Assembly (NCBI GenBank): GCA_007128995.1
Contig: SKWJ01000042.1
Location: 1 to 14,926 of the forward strand
Direction: 5' to 3'
DNA: 14,926 bases
From: Paracoccaceae bacterium
GTDB lineage: Bacteria > Pseudomonadota > Alphaproteobacteria > Rhodobacterales > Rhodobacteraceae
A program made the position numbers and the translations under genes. Within the stretch, counting starts at the first letter, position 1. Every line of letters starts with the position of its first letter. Below the pieces are notes generated by a model, which was given only the letters and a program-made list of their open reading frames with translations, had not been told where the DNA came from and searched no databases. Positions 6,126 through 13,587 of this stretch are shown piece by piece.

Positions 6126-6887
6126 TTACATATTGCTGAGTGCCGCCGACAGCGCCACGATCGCCAGAAGGTCGCTCAGGGCCTGTCCCGCGCCCAGAAC
6201 GTCACCAGTCTGTCCGCCGATCCGGACCAGTGCAATCCGCGCGACCAATGCTGCGCCAACAAGACCTGCCAGCGCTGCCAGCCCCGCCGCAGGCCCGATC
6301 AAGACACCCAGCCCCCCCAGACACACTGCGCCCGGCAGCCAGCCAAGAAGCGCGCTTCCCCCCGCAAGGCGCCCCAACCCATCGGGGCGGGCCGCAGGCA
6401 TGCGCTCCAGCATGATTGCCATGGCAAGACGACTGCCAACAGCGGCAAATAGAAACACCGCCAGCGGTGCACCCGCCTCAAATGTGGCAAGCGCCGCGCC
6501 ATACAGGCCGACAGCAAGCAAAAGTGCCAGAACGCCGTAGGTTCCGATCCGGCTGTCGCGCATGATCTCGAGGCAATGTGCAGTATCGCGCCCCCCGCCC
6601 ATACCATCTGAGAAATCCGCCAACCCGTCGAGATGCAGCGCACCGGTGACCCCGGCGATCGCCGCCACGGCCAGAAAGCTGGCCACCAGTGGCCCAAGAC
6701 CCACACCAAGCGCCAGATGCTGAACGGCCCATGCGCACAGACCGACGATCAGCCCGACCAGCGGAAAGGCCCAGCGTGCCGCAGCCAGGCTTGGGGCAGG
6801 CTGGGGCAAGCTGCCCGCCGGAAGCCGCGTAAGCAGCATCAAGGCAAGTTGCAGATGTGCCAGACCAGCGCGGGCGGCACCGATCAT
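6126..6887 (-). CDS. cobS: Adenosylcobinamide-GDP ribazoletransferase (cobalamin synthase) CobS/CobV
   Basis: An inner-membrane enzyme of 253 residues joining adenosylcobinamide-GDP with alpha-ribazole (or its phosphate) in the last assembly step of coenzyme B12. The Met at 6887 is chosen because the ATG overlaps the cobT stop in an ATGA (6884-6887) and the family N-terminus follows (LALMLLTRLP). A longer frame open to 7076 is only cobT read in another phase. Family motifs: R-L-P near 21-23, GALHLDGLADFSDGMGGG with acidic residues (82-99), and MRDSRIGTYG (109-118). The rest is hydrophobic with about six or more membrane segments, ending LSDLLAIVALSAALSNM. The length is normal. It is last in a three-gene run, followed by a weak terminator and, on the other strand, by the tmRNA gene. 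Confidence 0.93.
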   Translation of the reverse strand: MIGAARAGLAHLQLALMLLTRLPAGSLPQPAPSLAAARWAFPLVGLIVGLCAWAVQHLALGVGLGPLVASFLAVAAIAGVTGALHLDGLADFSDGMGGGRDTAHCLEIMRDSRIGTYGVLALLLAVGLYGAALATFEAGAPLAVFLFAAVGSRLAMAIMLERMPAARPDGLGRLAGGSALLGWLPGAVCLGGLGVLIGPAAGLAALAGLVGAALVARIALVRIGGQTGDVLGAGQALSDLLAIVALSAALSNM

Positions 6888-7888
6888 CCGATCCCCGCCT
6901 CGGCGAAGGTGGCCATGCCAGTGTGACAGGCCAGCGCGCCGCGCAAGACGCCAAGGGCCAGGGCCGCGCCTGTCCCCTCGCCAAGGGCCATGCCCAGATC
7001 CAGCACAGGCTCTTTTGCGAAGGCCGCGCAGAGCCGCGCATGGCCGGGCTCTGCGCTGCGATGTCCGACAAGGCAATGTTCCAGCAGCGCGCGCCGTGCC
7101 CCATGCAGCGGCGCAACGGCAGCGCTACAGATATAGCCATCCAGCACAACCGGAATTCGTGCCATGCGTGCGGCGATGACAGCGCCACAGATGGCTGCCT
7201 GTTCGCGCCCGCCCAGTGCCATCAGCAATGCGAGCGGGGACAGGCCCGCATGTCGCGCGACACCGCGTGCCACCACATCGCGCTTGCGCGACAGCCCTGC
7301 GGCATCGCTGCCGGTTCCGGGCCCAACCCAATCCGCAACGTCACCCCCGCAAATGGCATGGGCGAGGGCCGCAGACACTGTGGAATTGCCAATACCCATT
7401 TCGCCCAGCACCAGAATATCGGCCTGCCTGTCCACGGCGGCTGCGCCTGTGTTCAGGGCCGCAAGACATTCCGCTGCGCTCATGGCGGGGCCTTCGGTGA
7501 AATCCTGTGTGGGGGTGTCAAGATCGAGTGCGACAACGCTCAGTTCTGCCCCGGCGACGCGGCACAGCTGGTTGATTGCCGCGCCGCCGGCTTCGAAATT
7601 CGCGACCATAAGTGCAGTCACGGCTTGGGGGAACGGGTTCACGCCCTGTGCGCAGACACCATGATTGCCGGCAAAGACCAGCGCCTGGGCCCGCTCTATC
7701 CGCGGGATCCGGTTGCGTTGCCAACCTGCCATGAAGATGGCGAGGTCTTCCAGACGCCCCAACGATCCGGGTGGTTTTGTCAGACTGTCCTGCCGGGACC
7801 GGGCGGCCTGCCGTGCGGCGTCATCCGCTTTGGGCAGGGCAAGATGAAGGATTTCGTCAAGCGCCTTCAGCGGAAACGGATCGGTCAT
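6884..7888 (-). CDS. cobT: Nicotinate-nucleotide--dimethylbenzimidazole phosphoribosyltransferase
   Basis: 334 residues; transfers phosphoribose from nicotinate mononucleotide to dimethylbenzimidazole, giving alpha-ribazole phosphate, the lower ligand of B12. The name follows the enteric nomenclature (CobU in the Pseudomonas scheme). Motifs in order: LTKPPGSLGRLEDLA (36-50), VFAGNHGVCAQGVNPFPQAV, GGAAINQLCR, VLGEMGIGNSTVSAAL, GGREQAAICGA, PVVLDGYICSAAVAPL, and near the end LGMALGEGTGAALAL, containing the catalytic glutamate at about residue 304. The length and both termini are as expected. The start overlaps the cobU stop by 4 bases (7885-7888) and its stop overlaps cobS by 4, which indicates translational coupling through all three genes. 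Confidence 0.95.
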   Translation of the reverse strand: MTDPFPLKALDEILHLALPKADDAARQAARSRQDSLTKPPGSLGRLEDLAIFMAGWQRNRIPRIERAQALVFAGNHGVCAQGVNPFPQAVTALMVANFEAGGAAINQLCRVAGAELSVVALDLDTPTQDFTEGPAMSAAECLAALNTGAAAVDRQADILVLGEMGIGNSTVSAALAHAICGGDVADWVGPGTGSDAAGLSRKRDVVARGVARHAGLSPLALLMALGGREQAAICGAVIAARMARIPVVLDGYICSAAVAPLHGARRALLEHCLVGHRSAEPGHARLCAAFAKEPVLDLGMALGEGTGAALALGVLRGALACHTGMATFAEAGIG

Positions 7889-8397
7889 TGCGGTTTCACC
7901 TTCAGCGGTTGCCCCGAGACGACAAGCCAGACTTCGTCACAGGCCCGGCCCAGATGCTGGTTACAAAGACCTGCCGCATCCCGGAACGCGCGCGCCAGCG
8001 CATTGTCAGGCACGATCCCTGAACCGACCTCGTTCGTCACCAGAATGACCGGCGATGTCAGGCTTGGCAGCAAGGCGCAGATCTCTTCTGTCGCGGCAAT
8101 CGGATCATGCTGTGCATGCATCAGGTTCGACACCCAGAGCGTCACGCAGTCCACAAGGCGCGGCGGCCCGCCGTCACTGTCTTTCAAGGCGCGCGCCAGA
8201 TCAATCGGTTCTGCAATCGTCTGCCATTGAGTGCCACGCCGCGCGCGGTGGCGCGCGATCCTGTCGGCCATTTCGGCGTCCAGCGCCTCGGCTGTCGCTA
8301 TGTAAATCGCCGGATCACCCAGGGTGAGCGTGATGCGTTCCGCAAATACGCTCTTGCCCGACCGTGCCCCGCCCGTGATGAGGATCGACTTTGCCAT
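7885..8397 (-). CDS. cobU: Bifunctional adenosylcobinamide kinase / cobinamide-phosphate guanylyltransferase
   Basis: 170 residues; phosphorylates adenosylcobinamide and then attaches GMP, activating it for CobS. The P-loop GGARSGKS lies at residues 9-16 (Lys15). YIATAEALDAEMADRIARH (about 32-50) carries the family histidine (His50) expected to hold the GMP intermediate, followed by R-G-T-Q-W-Q-T-I-E-P-like sequence. VDCVTLWVSNLM and the motif VILVTNEVGSGIVPDN are also present. CobP is the name in the Pseudomonas scheme. It is the first gene of the cobU-cobT-cobS unit. The ATG at 8397 has no obvious Shine-Dalgarno upstream. The 47-base gap to the divergent phosphatase gene must hold its promoter; no room exists for a cobalamin riboswitch. 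Confidence 0.95.
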   Translation of the reverse strand: MAKSILITGGARSGKSVFAERITLTLGDPAIYIATAEALDAEMADRIARHRARRGTQWQTIAEPIDLARALKDSDGGPPRLVDCVTLWVSNLMHAQHDPIAATEEICALLPSLTSPVILVTNEVGSGIVPDNALARAFRDAAGLCNQHLGRACDEVWLVVSGQPLKVKPQ

Positions 8398-8444
8398 GGA
8401 AACGTGAAAAAGCAGATTTGTCTGGAATTGGAAACCCCGAAATC

Positions 8445-9023
8445 ATGCATCTCTCTGCTTCCGAGCTTGTCCTGATCCGTCATGCCCCTGCCCGGACCGA
8501 TGGGCGGCTTTGCGGACGCCATGATGTGCCTGCACTGCTTGTGGACGCGCAGGCGCTTGCGCGCTGCCGTGGTGCGCTGGCGGGGGTGCGCTCTGTCGTC
8601 ACCAGTCCGGCGCTGCGGTGCCGCCAGACGGCCAAGGCCCTGTTTCCGCGTCAGGAACTGGCGCAGGATGCGCGGCTGTGGGAACAGGATTTCGGTCTTG
8701 AGGATGGCATGCTTCTGGCCGACCTGCCCGATCTGGGTGTGCTGTCGCGCGAGGCGCTCGCCACCCGCCGCCCCCCACAGGGCGAGAGCTTTGCCGATAT
8801 GGCCGCCCGCGCCGTGCCTGCGCTGAATGTATGGGCCGACAAGGCCGAGGCACAGGGCCCGGTCGCGATCGTGGCGCATGCGGGCACCATCCGCGCCGCG
8901 CTTGGGTCTGCGCTGGGGGATATTCCGGCGGCTCTTGCCTTTGAAATTGCCCCGCTTTCGATCACACGGTTGCGCTGCCTGCCCGGTACCATTTCGATCA
9001 TCGGCGTCAATCTGGTGGTTTGA
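8445..9023 (+). CDS. Histidine phosphatase family protein, CobC-like (probable alpha-ribazole phosphatase)
   Basis: 192 residues of the phosphoglycerate-mutase-like branch. The phospho-accepting histidine is His13 in VLIRHAP, a variant of the usual RHG found in alphaproteobacterial homologues. TSPALRCRQTA (53-63) gives the second arginine region, LWEQDFG (78-84) the acidic residue, and VAIVAHAGTIRAAL (140-153) the second histidine (His145). Its place between cobU and cbiB suggests it removes phosphate from alpha-ribazole phosphate or from adenosylcobalamin phosphate. The family is broad, so the substrate is inferred from context. The start at 8445 puts the catalytic strand right at the N-terminus, with GGAA about 12 bases upstream. 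A TTG at 8391 would add 18 residues and overlap cobU, and is less likely. cbiB follows after 18 bases. Confidence 0.85.
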   Translation: MHLSASELVLIRHAPARTDGRLCGRHDVPALLVDAQALARCRGALAGVRSVVTSPALRCRQTAKALFPRQELAQDARLWEQDFGLEDGMLLADLPDLGVLSREALATRRPPQGESFADMAARAVPALNVWADKAEAQGPVAIVAHAGTIRAALGSALGDIPAALAFEIAPLSITRLRCLPGTISIIGVNLVV

Positions 9024-9041
9024 GGCGGAAGGGGCGATGAC

Positions 9042-9977
9042 ATGAGCACGGCTGCAATCATGGCACTGGCGCTGGCCATCGATTCGGTCGTCGGCTGGCC
9101 GGCGCGGCTTTTTGCGCGCATCGGCCACCCGGTAACCTGGCTTGGAGCGCTGATCGCGGCCTGCGACCGGCATTGGAACCGTGGCACACAATCGCAGCGC
9201 AGGGTGATGGGGGGGGTGACTGTTCTTGTGGTGTCTGCCGCGGCGGTTATCCCAGCAATTCTTGTTCAGGCCATTCTGCCCGCAGGCCTCTGGGGGGTTG
9301 TGCTGGCGGCTGTGCTGGCATGGCCGCTGATTGCAGCGCGTGCGCTCTATGACCATGTGCTGGCTGTCGCAAAGCCACTTGCAGCGGAAGATCTGGAGGG
9401 CGCGCGCATCGCGGTCTCCATGATCGTCGGGCGCGACCCCGCGCAGCTTGATGGCGCCGGGGTCGCCCGGGCAGGGCTTGAAAGCTTGGCAGAGAATACC
9501 TCTGACGGGGTGGTTGCACCTCTTTTCTGGGGCGTTGTGGCCGGATTGCCGGGACTGGCCTTTTACAAGGCCGTCAACACGATGGATTCCATGATTGGCC
9601 ACCGCACAGAACGACATGGCGCGTTCGGCATGATTGCCGCAAGGCTGGATGACATGCTCAATCTGCTGCCAGCGCGGATGACAGGGCTGTTCATCGCGCT
9701 TGTATCGCGCCGCCCCCGTCTGGCGCTGCGGGTGATGTGGCGCGATGCACATGCGCATCGCTCGCCCAATGCAGGCTGGCCAGAGGCTGCGATGGCGGGC
9801 GCGCTGGGCGTTCGGCTGTCAGGGCCAAGGGTCTATGCCGATCACGTTGCATCAGAGCCGTGGCTGAATGGCCAGGCCCCAGACCCGGGCGCTGCTGCGC
9901 TGCATGCCGGTCTGGCGCTTTACACAAGATCGATGGTCCTGTGTTTTGCGCTTTTGGTCGTGCTTGCAGTCTTGTAG
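9042..9977 (+). CDS. cbiB: Adenosylcobinamide-phosphate synthase CbiB/CobD
   Basis: A membrane protein of 311 residues that joins adenosylcobyric acid with aminopropanol (or its phosphate) to make adenosylcobinamide (phosphate), the step before CobU. Family landmarks: ALAIDSVVGWPARLFARIGHPVTWLG (10-35), ARALYDHVLAVAKPL, ARIAVSMIVGRDP, the strongly conserved SLAENTSDGVVAPLFWG (148-164), FYKAVNTMDSMIGHRTERHGAFGMIAARLDDMLNLLPAR in the middle, and SPNAGWPEAAMAGALGVRLSGP. Several hydrophobic segments are clear. The start has a strong GGAAGGGG at 9027-9034. The stop is only 7 bases from the convergent hemE stop. Called CobD in the Pseudomonas scheme, which should not be confused with the enteric CobD decarboxylase. 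Confidence 0.95.
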   Translation: MSTAAIMALALAIDSVVGWPARLFARIGHPVTWLGALIAACDRHWNRGTQSQRRVMGGVTVLVVSAAAVIPAILVQAILPAGLWGVVLAAVLAWPLIAARALYDHVLAVAKPLAAEDLEGARIAVSMIVGRDPAQLDGAGVARAGLESLAENTSDGVVAPLFWGVVAGLPGLAFYKAVNTMDSMIGHRTERHGAFGMIAARLDDMLNLLPARMTGLFIALVSRRPRLALRVMWRDAHAHRSPNAGWPEAAMAGALGVRLSGPRVYADHVASEPWLNGQAPDPGAAALHAGLALYTRSMVLCFALLVVLAVL

Positions 9978-9984
9978 CGCCCCG

Positions 9985-11034
9985 TCACTTGCGGAAATTG
10001 CGGACCGTCTCGATCATCAGGGCCACATTTTCAGGGTCCGCATCGGGGGTTATGCCATGGCCAAGGTTGAAGATATGGGGTCCGTTGCTAAAGGCGCGGA
10101 CCACGCGCTCTGTCGCGTCCACCAAGGCCTGCCCCCCTGTGACCATATGGCTGGATGCAAGGTTGCCCTGCACGCAGCCATCACACTGAACATGCTCTGC
10201 CCCCCATTCGGGGGAAACAGAATTGTCCAGCGCAACGCAATCTGCCCCGGTCGCTTTGGCAAAGCCGATATACCCGTCGCCCGCCTCGCGCGGGAAGGCG
10301 ATGATCGGGATGCCGGGGTGACGGGCCTTCAGTTCCGCGATGATCCTGCGCGCTGGCACCAGCGCATAGCGCTGGAATGCTTCCCCCTTGAGCGAACCTG
10401 CCCAGCTGTCGAAGATCTTGACCACTTCTGCGCCTGCGGCAATCTGCATGGACAGGTATTCGATGGTCGCTGCGGTGATCCGGTCGATCAGCGCATCAAA
10501 GGCTTCGGGCGCGCCTTCGCGCATGGCATGGGCCGGGGCCTGATCGGGCGTTCCGCGCCCGGCAATCATATAGGTTGCCACTGTCCATGGCGCGCCGGCA
10601 AAGCCGATCAGTGTTGTCTCGGCAGGCAATTCGCGCGACAGGATCTTCACGGTTTCATAGACGGGTGAAAGGGTGTCGTGGATGGCATCAACCGGCTTGA
10701 GCGCATCAACGCCAGCGCGATCCGTGATCGTCGAAAGGCGCGGCCCCTCGCCAGTGACGAACCAGAGATCTGCGCCCAAAGCCTGCGGCACCAGCAGGAT
10801 ATCGGCAAACAGGATCGCCGCGTCAAACCCGTAGCGGCGGATCGGCTGCAAGGTCACCTCTGCTGCCAGGTCGGGGTTGTAGCACAGCGACAGAAAATCG
10901 CCCGCCTGTGCACGCGTCGCCTTGTATTCCGGCAGATACCGTCCGGCCTGCCGCATCATCCAGATTGGCGGCGTCGGCAGCGTTTCCCCGGCAAGGGCGC
11001 GCAGAATGGTCTTGGTGGGGGCGGGTGCGGTCAT
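9985..11034 (-). CDS. hemE: Uroporphyrinogen decarboxylase HemE
   Basis: 349 residues, the normal length; removes four carboxyl groups from uroporphyrinogen III to give coproporphyrinogen III, committing the tetrapyrrole to haem and bacteriochlorophyll instead of cobalamin. Both family signatures are present: [17 protein letters not shown] (22-38, with Arg28 and Arg32) and [16 protein letters not shown] in the second position. Asp78 in AAILFADIL is the catalytic aspartate equivalent, and FNLGHGI near the C-terminus holds the conserved histidine. The ATG at 11034 has a good AGGAG about 9 bases upstream on the minus strand. It is divergent from hemC across 111 bases and tail-to-tail with cbiB. 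Confidence 0.97.
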   Translation of the reverse strand: MTAPAPTKTILRALAGETLPTPPIWMMRQAGRYLPEYKATRAQAGDFLSLCYNPDLAAEVTLQPIRRYGFDAAILFADILLVPQALGADLWFVTGEGPRLSTITDRAGVDALKPVDAIHDTLSPVYETVKILSRELPAETTLIGFAGAPWTVATYMIAGRGTPDQAPAHAMREGAPEAFDALIDRITAATIEYLSMQIAAGAEVVKIFDSWAGSLKGEAFQRYALVPARRIIAELKARHPGIPIIAFPREAGDGYIGFAKATGADCVALDNSVSPEWGAEHVQCDGCVQGNLASSHMVTGGQALVDATERVVRAFSNGPHIFNLGHGITPDADPENVALMIETVRNFRK

Positions 11035-11108
11035 GCGGTCTACTCCTGAAGCTCACGCTCTCGTCCCAATCTTGAGCAGGGTTGTCAAGTCTGCGATACA
11101 CTCTGCGC

Positions 11109-11137
11109 TTGTCAGGGTGCAGATGCCGCGATAATCA
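11109..11137 (+). promoter_or_regulatory. Candidate hemC promoter giving a nearly leaderless transcript
   Basis: TTGTCA (11109-11114), a 17-base spacer and TAATCA (11132-11137). Initiation would fall near 11144, only a couple of bases before the hemC ATG at 11146. No Shine-Dalgarno precedes that ATG, which fits a leaderless message. An alternative upstream -10 (TACACT, 11097-11102) would give a leader of about 37 bases. Confidence 0.35.
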
Positions 11138-11145
11138 GTGATCTC

Positions 11146-12102
11146 ATGACACATGATTTCCCGACCCCCGAACAGCCCCTGAAAATCGGAACGCGCGGCT
11201 CGCCGCTGGCGGTGGCGCAGGCACATGAAACCCGCACCCGGTTGATGGCGGCCCATGATTTGCCCGAAGCCGCATTCGAAATTGTGGTGATCAAGACCAC
11301 GGGCGATGACCGTACGCTGATCGATGCCGACCGGCCCTTGAAGGAAATCGGCAACAAGGGGCTGTTCACCAAGGAAATCGAAGAGGCGATGGTCGCGGGC
11401 GCAATCGATATCGCCGTGCATTCGATGAAGGATATGCCGACCGAACAGCCCGACGGGCTGATGCTGGACTGCTATCTGCCGCGCGAGGATACGCGCGATG
11501 CATTCGTGTCGCGCCATGTGAAAACGATTGCTGATCTTGCGCCGGGCCAAGTGGTCGGCACGTCCAGCCTGCGCCGCCGCGCGCAGCTTCTCAACCGGCG
11601 GCCGGATCTGAAAGTCGTGGAATTTCGCGGCAATGTGCAAACCCGGCTGAAGAAACTGGATGACGGGGTCGCCGATTGTACCTTTCTTGCCATGGCAGGG
11701 CTGCGCCGGTTGGGGATGACCGATGTCGCCAGTTCCGCGATCGCGCCCGAAGACATGCTGCCCGCCATTGCGCAAGGTGCAATCGGAATTGAACGCCGCA
11801 CGGCCGATTCCCGGGTTGCGGCGCTGCTGGAGCCCTTGAACGATCTGCCCACAACCCAACGCCTGAGCGCCGAGCGCGCCTTTCTCGCAGCGCTCGACGG
11901 GTCGTGCGAGACACCGATTGCAGGGCTTGCCGTGATCGAAGGCACAGATATCTGGCTGCGCGGCGAGATCCTGCGCCCGGACGGTTCCGAAGCTTTGCAA
12001 GAAGAGGGACGAGCACCTCTGGCCGAGGCGGCAGAACTGGGGCGGAAACTGGCCGCACGGCTGCGTGCCCGCGCGCCCGGCGATTTCTTTTCCTGGCTCT
12101 GA
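11146..12102 (+). CDS. hemC: Hydroxymethylbilane synthase (porphobilinogen deaminase) HemC
   Basis: 318 residues; condenses four porphobilinogen molecules into hydroxymethylbilane, upstream of the haem/B12 branch. The N-terminal motif KIGTRGSPLAVAQA (13-26), VHSMKDMP (91-98; Asp96 is the catalytic aspartate equivalent), GTSSLRRRAQL (138-148, arginines lining the active site), EFRGNVQTRL (159-168) and LDGSCETPIAGL (250-261) are all intact. Cys254 is the attachment point of the dipyrromethane cofactor. The length is normal. The ATG at 11146 is the only plausible in-frame start and lacks a ribosome-binding site. It points away from hemE, its pathway partner. A nested hairpin follows before ycjX. 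Confidence 0.97.
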   Translation: MTHDFPTPEQPLKIGTRGSPLAVAQAHETRTRLMAAHDLPEAAFEIVVIKTTGDDRTLIDADRPLKEIGNKGLFTKEIEEAMVAGAIDIAVHSMKDMPTEQPDGLMLDCYLPREDTRDAFVSRHVKTIADLAPGQVVGTSSLRRRAQLLNRRPDLKVVEFRGNVQTRLKKLDDGVADCTFLAMAGLRRLGMTDVASSAIAPEDMLPAIAQGAIGIERRTADSRVAALLEPLNDLPTTQRLSAERAFLAALDGSCETPIAGLAVIEGTDIWLRGEILRPDGSEALQEEGRAPLAEAAELGRKLAARLRARAPGDFFSWL

Positions 12103-12110
12103 GGCTGGCA

Positions 12111-12154
12111 ACCTGCCCGCGCGCCCCTTATCTAGGGGGCGACAAGGGGCAGGT
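12111..12154 (+). other. Nested stem-loop between hemC and the ycjX-like gene, covering its ribosome-binding site
   Basis: ACCTGCCC (12111-12118) pairs with GGGCAGGT (12147-12154), and inside it CGCCCC (12122-12127) pairs with GGGGCG (12136-12141) around the 8-base loop TTATCTAG. That is 14 GC-rich pairs in total. The downstream arm includes most of the purine-rich stretch AAGGGGCAGG that should serve as the Shine-Dalgarno of the ATG at 12157. No T-tract follows, so it looks more like a translational gate or stabiliser than a terminator. Confidence 0.5.
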
Positions 12155-12156
12155 GC

Positions 12157-13587
12157 ATGGCAATAGGACGGCTCACAGACGGGGTGTTTCGCGGTGTTGA
12201 CCGTGTAGCAACTGGTGTCAGCGACACTGTGGCAGGGATCTTTTTCGAACCAGCACTGCGACTGGGCGTGACCGGGCTGAGCCAGGCAGGCAAGACCGTT
12301 TTCATCACTTCGCTTGTTGCCAATCTTCTGGATCGTGGCCGCATGGACCGGATGCAGGCTGTAGCCTCTGGCCGGATTGACGCAGCATTCCTTCAGCCGC
12401 AGCCGGATGATACCCTGCCAAGATTCGACTATGAACGCCATCTGGCCGCGCTCAGCGGGCCAGACCCGCACTGGCCGGAAAGCACCCGACAGATATCGCA
12501 GCTCAGGCTGTCGTTCCGCATCCGGCCCGGTGGCTTGCTGGGGGGCATGCGCTCGGCCCGGATACGGCATGTTGATATCATCGATTATCCCGGCGAATGG
12601 CTGCTGGATCTGGTGTTGCTGGACAAGAGCTATGCCCAATGGTCCCGCGAGGTCCTGGACCGGATGGAGAGGCGCGCCTTTGCTGCGCCGGCGCTGGCGC
12701 AGCTCAGATCGGCGGATCCCGCCATGCGCCACGATGAAGCGGTTGCGCAGGCTTTGACGGCTGCCTTCACATCCTATCTGCAAGAGGCACGGAATACCGG
12801 TCTGGCAGATATCACACCGGGGCGGTTTCTGTTGCCGGGCGATCTTGCGGGATCGCCGGTTCTGACTTTCGTGCCGCTTGCTGCGACCGGCAGCGGGCCG
12901 CGCGGTTCTCTGATCCGGGAAATGGCGCGTCGCTTTGACGCCTACAAGGCGCAGGTTGTCCGGCCGTTCTTTCGCGACCATTTCGCCCGGATTGACCGTC
13001 AGGTCGTGCTGGCGGATGTGCTGGGGGCCGTTCATGCCGGCCCGGAAGCGGTTGACCGTCTTGGTCAGACCCTGACCGAGCTTCTCTCGGCATTTCGGCC
13101 GGGGCGCAACGCCTGGCTGACACGGCTTCTGGGGGGCAAGCGGGTGGAACGTATCCTGTTTGCAGCCAGCAAGGCCGATCATGTGCATCACAGCCAGCAC
13201 GCGCGGCTTGGGGCCTTGATGAACGCGCTCTTGCGCCAATCGCGCGACCGCGCCGATTTTGCGGGCGCAAAGACGCATGCGCTTGCGCTGGCAGCCATCC
13301 GTGCCACAGTGGAAGAACAGCATATGCGCGACGGGGTGGCCTTGGACTGCGTGCGCGGGCGGCTGCTGGACACTGGCAAACAGGCGGCGTTCTACGCGGG
13401 TGACCTGCCCGCAGACCCGATGGAACTGCTTGGCCCTGCGCGCGACAATGCCGCGCAGTGGCTGGGGACAGACTATGAGTTCATGCGATTCGCCCCTGCC
13501 GTTCTGGCACGCAAACCCGGCGACGGGCTGCCCCATATCCGCCTTGATGCGGCGGCCGAATTCCTGTTGGGGGATATCCTGCGATGA
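12157..13587 (+). CDS. YcjX-like P-loop NTPase (DUF463 family)
   Basis: 476 residues, near the family's usual size. The Walker A motif is GLSQAGKT (40-47, Lys46), in the family-typical setting LRLGVTGLSQAGKTVFITSL. A second family stretch, ISQLRLSFRIRPGG, leads to VDIIDYPGEWLLDLVLL (the DxPGEW motif, the Walker B/switch region), and later ERILFAASKADHVHH carries the KxD specificity motif. The domain is related to dynamin/GTPase-like P-loop proteins; YcjX of E. coli is a stress-induced ATP/GTP-binding protein of unclear role. The ATG at 12157 puts an amphipathic N-terminus (GRLTDGVFRGVDRVATGV) before the P-loop, as in other alphaproteobacterial copies. It overlaps the next gene by 4 bases, a conserved ycjX-ycjF pairing. 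Confidence 0.9.
   Translation: MAIGRLTDGVFRGVDRVATGVSDTVAGIFFEPALRLGVTGLSQAGKTVFITSLVANLLDRGRMDRMQAVASGRIDAAFLQPQPDDTLPRFDYERHLAALSGPDPHWPESTRQISQLRLSFRIRPGGLLGGMRSARIRHVDIIDYPGEWLLDLVLLDKSYAQWSREVLDRMERRAFAAPALAQLRSADPAMRHDEAVAQALTAAFTSYLQEARNTGLADITPGRFLLPGDLAGSPVLTFVPLAATGSGPRGSLIREMARRFDAYKAQVVRPFFRDHFARIDRQVVLADVLGAVHAGPEAVDRLGQTLTELLSAFRPGRNAWLTRLLGGKRVERILFAASKADHVHHSQHARLGALMNALLRQSRDRADFAGAKTHALALAAIRATVEEQHMRDGVALDCVRGRLLDTGKQAAFYAGDLPADPMELLGPARDNAAQWLGTDYEFMRFAPAVLARKPGDGLPHIRLDAAAEFLLGDILR

Noticed and set aside
6857..8230. A 457-codon plus-strand frame opposite cobT and cobU
   Set aside because: Shadow of the overlapping cob genes, with no plausible start context or motif.
8391..8444. 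TTG start at 8391 for the phosphatase
   Set aside because: It would add 18 residues not seen in the family before the catalytic strand and overlap the cobU start; ATG at 8445 fits better.
8298..9758. A 486-codon minus-strand frame opposite the phosphatase and cbiB genes
   Set aside because: Antisense to motif-verified genes; composition rich in His, Arg and Gln and no family signature.
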